A stretch of 8,687 nucleotides of DNA, taken from contig DAOVTM010000160.1 of NCBI GenBank assembly GCA_030633145.1, positions 1 through 8,687 on the forward strand, written 5' to 3'. The notes beneath the pieces are model-generated. The model was not told the DNA's origin and did no database searches. It saw only the letters and a program-made list of their open reading frames with translations. A program made the position numbers and the translations under genes. This stretch comes from Desulfobulbaceae bacterium. Its GTDB lineage: Bacteria; Desulfobacterota; Desulfobulbia; Desulfobulbales; Desulfobulbaceae. This document shows, one piece after another, positions 6,712 to 8,687 of this stretch (its first letter is position 1; each line of letters opens with the position of its first letter).

Positions 6712-7485
6712 CTATTTGGAATAAAATGGACCGTTCTTAAAGTACTTCTTAATCAAGGTATCCACCGTTCCTTTGGCCTTGAGCGAGGCAAGGGCATCGT
6801 TGAACTGTTGAGCCAGTTTGGCATCCTTTGGGCGCATCCCGATGGCATTGCCGCCGCCGATACGTACTCCTTCACCGATAAATGCCAGACCACCCTTGGA
6901 TGCTTCGACAACCGGTTGCAGTGGGTCGCCATCAGCAAGCAGGATGTCAATATTACCCGCCATCAGGTCTGCGACAGACTGGTCAAAGGTTTCAAAGGAG
7001 AGGATTGTATTGTCTGCGCCATAGGTCTTTTCCGCAAAGGCAGCCTGGATAGTTGCACCTTGAACGCCAATTTTCTTCCCTTTCAGGGCGGAGAGGTCAA
7101 GCTTATTGCCAGCCGCAGCCGCATACAGGGACGGGGCAACAGGATAGTATTCTTCACTGAATTTGATGCTCTTTTTACGTTCCTCGGTGACCGACATCCC
7201 CGCCATGATCGCATCATAGTTGCCTGCCAGCAGGTTGGGGATGAGGGAGTCCCACTCGTTGGCAATCCATGTGCAGGTCAGTCCCGCCTCTTTACAGAGG
7301 GCGTTGCCCAGGTCGATTTCATATCCCGCCAGTTTGCCGTTATCATCCACATAGTTGTATGGTGCATAGGCACCCTCGGTGGCGATCCTGACTTCGTCTC
7401 CAGCGGTTACCGGACTGGTGAACAGAGCCGCAGCCAGGAATATGGAGCCGGAAAATAATGCCAGTTTCTTCATGTTTTTTGTCAT
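6712..7485 (-). CDS. Periplasmic amino-acid-binding protein of ABC importer (HisJ/ArgT-like)
   Basis: The substrate-capturing component of the importer, 257 residues, a cluster 3 (SBP_bac_3) binding protein like HisJ, ArgT (LAO) and ArtJ. Residues 1-28 are a signal peptide (MTKNMKKLALFSGS..., cleavage VTA|GD). C64 and C71 keep the LC-x6-C spacing of the HisJ/LAO disulfide. The ligand region is recognisable: Y40 in TEGAYAPYNY, MSVTEERKKSIKFS with R103 at the place of the arginine that grips the substrate carboxylate, and D185 in LLADGD at the place of the HisJ aspartate for the amino group. The hinge-side GTTQ of HisJ is ATIQ here (residues 144-147), so specificity may differ. AGGAG at 7493-7497, 7 nt upstream, favours the first ATG over the one four codons later. 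A basic amino acid is the likeliest ligand by family. Confidence 0.93.
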   Translation of the reverse strand: MTKNMKKLALFSGSIFLAAALFTSPVTAGDEVRIATEGAYAPYNYVDDNGKLAGYEIDLGNALCKEAGLTCTWIANEWDSLIPNLLAGNYDAIMAGMSVTEERKKSIKFSEEYYPVAPSLYAAAAGNKLDLSALKGKKIGVQGATIQAAFAEKTYGADNTILSFETFDQSVADLMAGNIDILLADGDPLQPVVEASKGGLAFIGEGVRIGGGNAIGMRPKDAKLAQQFNDALASLKAKGTVDTLIKKYFKNGPFYSK

Positions 7486-7500
7486 GATACTTCTCCTGAT

Positions 7501-7540
7501 GCCTCAATAATAAGTGATGTTCCCGGACGACAGATGAGGC
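7501..7540 (-). other. Weak inverted repeat between ATPase and binding-protein genes
   Basis: GCCTCA (7501-7506) and TGAGGC (7535-7540) are perfect complements enclosing 28 nt, at the end of the ATPase gene and just before the binding-protein Shine-Dalgarno. It could form a processing or stability stem in the 54-bp gap, but a 6-bp arm pair can arise by chance. Confidence 0.3.
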
Positions 7541-8313
7541 TAGCCTGTCGAGCTGGATAAAAATTGTTGTAATCGTGGTGATTTTGGTTTGGAAAACAAC
7601 TCTGCCGGTTTTCCCTGTTCCTCTATCTTTCCCTGGTGGAGAAACAGAGCTTTGTTGGAAACATCCCTGGCAAAGTTCATCTCATGGGTGACCACCAGCA
7701 TGGTGGTACCCTCTTCAGCCAGACGGCGGATCACAGCCAGCACCTCTCCCACAAGTTCCGGATCCAGAGCGGATGTGGGTTCGTCAAAGAGAATGGCCTC
7801 CGGCTGCATGGCCAAGGCACGGGCAATGGCGGCGCGCTGCTGCTGTCCACCGGACAGGAAACCGGGATAGGTCTCTGCCTTGTCTGCGATCCCGACCTTG
7901 TCCAGCATATCCATGCCCAGCTCCCTGGCCTCGACCCTGGAATGTTTCTGAACATGAATCGGTGCCTCAATGACATTCTGCAGCACTGTCTGGTGCGACC
8001 AGAGGTTGAACTGTTGAAAGACCATGGCTATTCTGGAGCGCAGGTTTTGTACCTGACCCGCATCCGCAGGACTCCGTTTTCCCTTACGATCTGTTTTAAA
8101 GGCAATAGAGGTACCGTCCAGATAAATTTCACCCTGTTCCGGCATCTCCAGCAGATTGATACAGCGCAGAAAGGTTGACTTGCCAGAACCCGATGATCCG
8201 ATCAGGGAGATCACATCCCCGGAACGAGCCTCAAGGGAGATCCCGTGCAGTACCTCCAGCTTGCCAAAGCTCTTGTGGATGTTCTCCATTCTCAGGATGG
8301 GTGTATCGTTCAT
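7540..8313 (-). CDS. ABC importer ATPase for polar amino acids (HisP/ArtP-like)
   Basis: The cytoplasmic motor that dimerises on the two permeases and hydrolyses ATP to drive uptake. All motifs are intact: Walker A GSSGSGKST (residues 39-47), Q-loop Q100 in VFQQFNLW, signature LSGGQQQR (153-160), Walker B ILFDEP (174-179), D-loop SALD (181-184) and H-loop H210 in VVTHEM. The 257-residue length and the insertion between the Walker A region and the Q-loop (about residues 66-93, TSIAFKTDRKGKRSPADAG) are features of HisP and its arginine/ornithine relatives (AotP, OccP) more than of GlnQ. The MNDTPILRMENIHKSFG start fits family length; only a weak GAGAAG lies upstream, and an internal ATG at residue 9 would remove part of the first strand. 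It is the first gene of the operon, with a long structured leader before it. Confidence 0.95.
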   Translation of the reverse strand: MNDTPILRMENIHKSFGKLEVLHGISLEARSGDVISLIGSSGSGKSTFLRCINLLEMPEQGEIYLDGTSIAFKTDRKGKRSPADAGQVQNLRSRIAMVFQQFNLWSHQTVLQNVIEAPIHVQKHSRVEARELGMDMLDKVGIADKAETYPGFLSGGQQQRAAIARALAMQPEAILFDEPTSALDPELVGEVLAVIRRLAEEGTTMLVVTHEMNFARDVSNKALFLHQGKIEEQGKPAELFSKPKSPRLQQFLSSSTG

Positions 8314-8330
8314 TGGCTGTCTTGTCTTCT

Positions 8331-8401
8331 CAGTTAGCTGGGTGGAAGATATAGTTTAACTGAAAATCCACCGCAGGTGAGGCCTTAGCCGCTCAAGGCT
8401 T
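8331..8401 (-). promoter_or_regulatory. Structured leader of the importer operon (candidate)
   Basis: Several inverted repeats lie just upstream of the ATPase start. CAGTTA (8331-8336) pairs with TAACTG (8357-8362). GGTGGA (8341-8346) pairs with TCCACC (8367-8372). CACC (8369-8372) can instead pair with GGTG (8376-8379), and AGGCCTT (8380-8386) with AAGGCTT (8395-8401). The first two pairs interleave, so they could form a pseudoknot or compete. No T-tract terminator and no known riboswitch were recognised. Confidence 0.3.
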
Positions 8402-8468
8402 GATGTATTAATGTGGAAAGTAGTTTATGCAAATGTAAATTACAAGCAATTTCCCTCTTTAAAAAACG

Positions 8469-8496
8469 GGTAAAGTATATTATATACACTTTTACC
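8469..8496. promoter_or_regulatory. AT-rich dyad with -10-like hexamers on both strands
   Basis: The core GTATATTATATAC (8475-8487) is a perfect odd-centred palindrome, and the dyad extends imperfectly to GGTAAAGT and ACTTTTACC at its ends. On the plus strand TATATT (8476-8481) lies 24 bp before the tRNA and could be its -10; a TTTAAA at 8458-8463 would be a poor -35. On the minus strand a perfect TATAAT (8484-8479) could serve the importer operon with a leader of about 160 nt, but no good -35 is seen. Confidence 0.4.
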
Positions 8497-8505
8497 ATCC
8501 ACAAT

Positions 8506-8582
8506 GCGCCCGTAGCTCAGCTGGATAGAGCATCGGCCTTCGAAGCCGAGAGTCACAGGTTCGAATCCTGTCGGGCGTACCA
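8506..8582 (+). tRNA. tRNA-Arg, anticodon TCG
   Basis: A complete 77-nt cloverleaf. The acceptor stem GCGCCCG (8506-8512) pairs with CGGGCGT (8572-8578, one G-U). The D-arm is GCTC...GAGC, and the anticodon stem TCGGC/GCCGA holds loop CTTCGAA with anticodon TCG at 8540-8542. The variable loop is GAGTC, and the T-arm is ACAGG-TTCGAAT-CCTGT. The discriminator base is A and CCA (8580-8582) is encoded in the DNA. It would read CGA and, by wobble, other CGN arginine codons. It is divergent from the amino-acid importer operon. Confidence 0.97.
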
Positions 8583-8585
8583 TAT

Positions 8586-8613
8586 CAGAAACCAGAGGAC
8601 AGAAGCCAGAACG
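8586..8613. repeat. 4 x 7-bp repeat directly after the tRNA
   Basis: Four consecutive heptamers begin with CAGA: CAGAAAC, CAGAGGA, CAGAAGC, CAGAACG. The array starts 4 bp after the encoded CCA. Short heptad arrays of this sort are known in many bacterial intergenic regions; no function can be read from it. No gene is seen from here to the right edge. Confidence 0.6.
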
Positions 8614-8687
8614 GTCAAGGGGAAAGCATGTTCTCTGAAACCAATCCAGTTGTATTGTTAATTTTTGTTCTTTTTGTATTCTCATAT

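Noticed and set aside
5712..7458. Two long plus-strand open frames (5712-6563 and 6538-7458) opposite the permease and binding-protein genes.
   Set aside because: The minus-strand frames hold EAA loops, a signal peptide and ligand residues; the plus frames are low-quality shadows.
8637..8666. Possible terminator after the tRNA (AT-rich stem before a T-run).
   Set aside because: The stem is at best six weak pairs with a bulge, which is too poor to call.
8440..8685. Open frames over the tRNA on both strands (minus: VRPTGFEPVTLGFEG; plus: PVAQLDRASAFEAESHRFES).
   Set aside because: These are the familiar spurious translations of a tRNA gene; the peptide text is dictated by the cloverleaf sequence.

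Overview
The window reads as ordinary chromosomal sequence of a Gram-negative bacterium with moderate GC. Evidence for the outer membrane is an OmpP1/FadL-type beta-barrel gene, two exported proteins with Sec signal peptides, and a periplasmic-binding-protein-dependent ABC importer. The look of the FadL-like gene, the RNase D-like exonuclease and the palindromic GTTCCCACGC repeats reminds me of Desulfobacterota (Desulfobulbales-like sulfate reducers) or sulfur-oxidising Gammaproteobacteria. That is a recollection, not a search result.

Left part, plus strand. A FadL/OmpP1 outer-membrane transporter gene runs in from the left edge (5' end missing) and closes with a clear rho-independent terminator. 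Next comes a probable two-gene unit: a 575-residue membrane-anchored protein that looks DUF3352-like, then, 31 bp later, a DEDDy 3'-5' exonuclease of the RNase D type.

Middle. A gene for a small exported protein with two PilJ/NarX-like P-box helices is bracketed by two clusters of REP-type palindromes at about 3735-3925 and 4814-4925. Sequence in the second cluster is inverted relative to the first. The upstream cluster ends about 20 bp from the gene's ribosome binding site.

Right part, minus strand. A complete polar (probably basic) amino-acid ABC importer is encoded in the order ATPase, binding protein, permease 1, permease 2. It is HisP/HisJ/HisQ/HisM-like or ArtP/AotP-like. The two permease genes overlap by 4 bp (ATGA). 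A 3 x 15 bp tandem repeat lies in the binding protein-permease gap, and a 13-bp stem-loop covers the stop codon of the last gene. Diverging from the operon on the plus strand is a complete tRNA-Arg with anticodon TCG and an encoded CCA. The 192-bp divergent gap holds a shared AT-rich dyad with -10-like hexamers for both directions and several interleaved inverted repeats in the operon leader.

How the parts work together: the importer genes form one transport system. The binding protein captures an amino acid in the periplasm, two permeases form the channel and the ATPase dimer drives import. I see no convincing new multi-gene system. The points most worth a second look are the structured tRNA-Arg/importer divergent region, the repeat-bracketed duplicated P-box protein, and the small tandem repeats.
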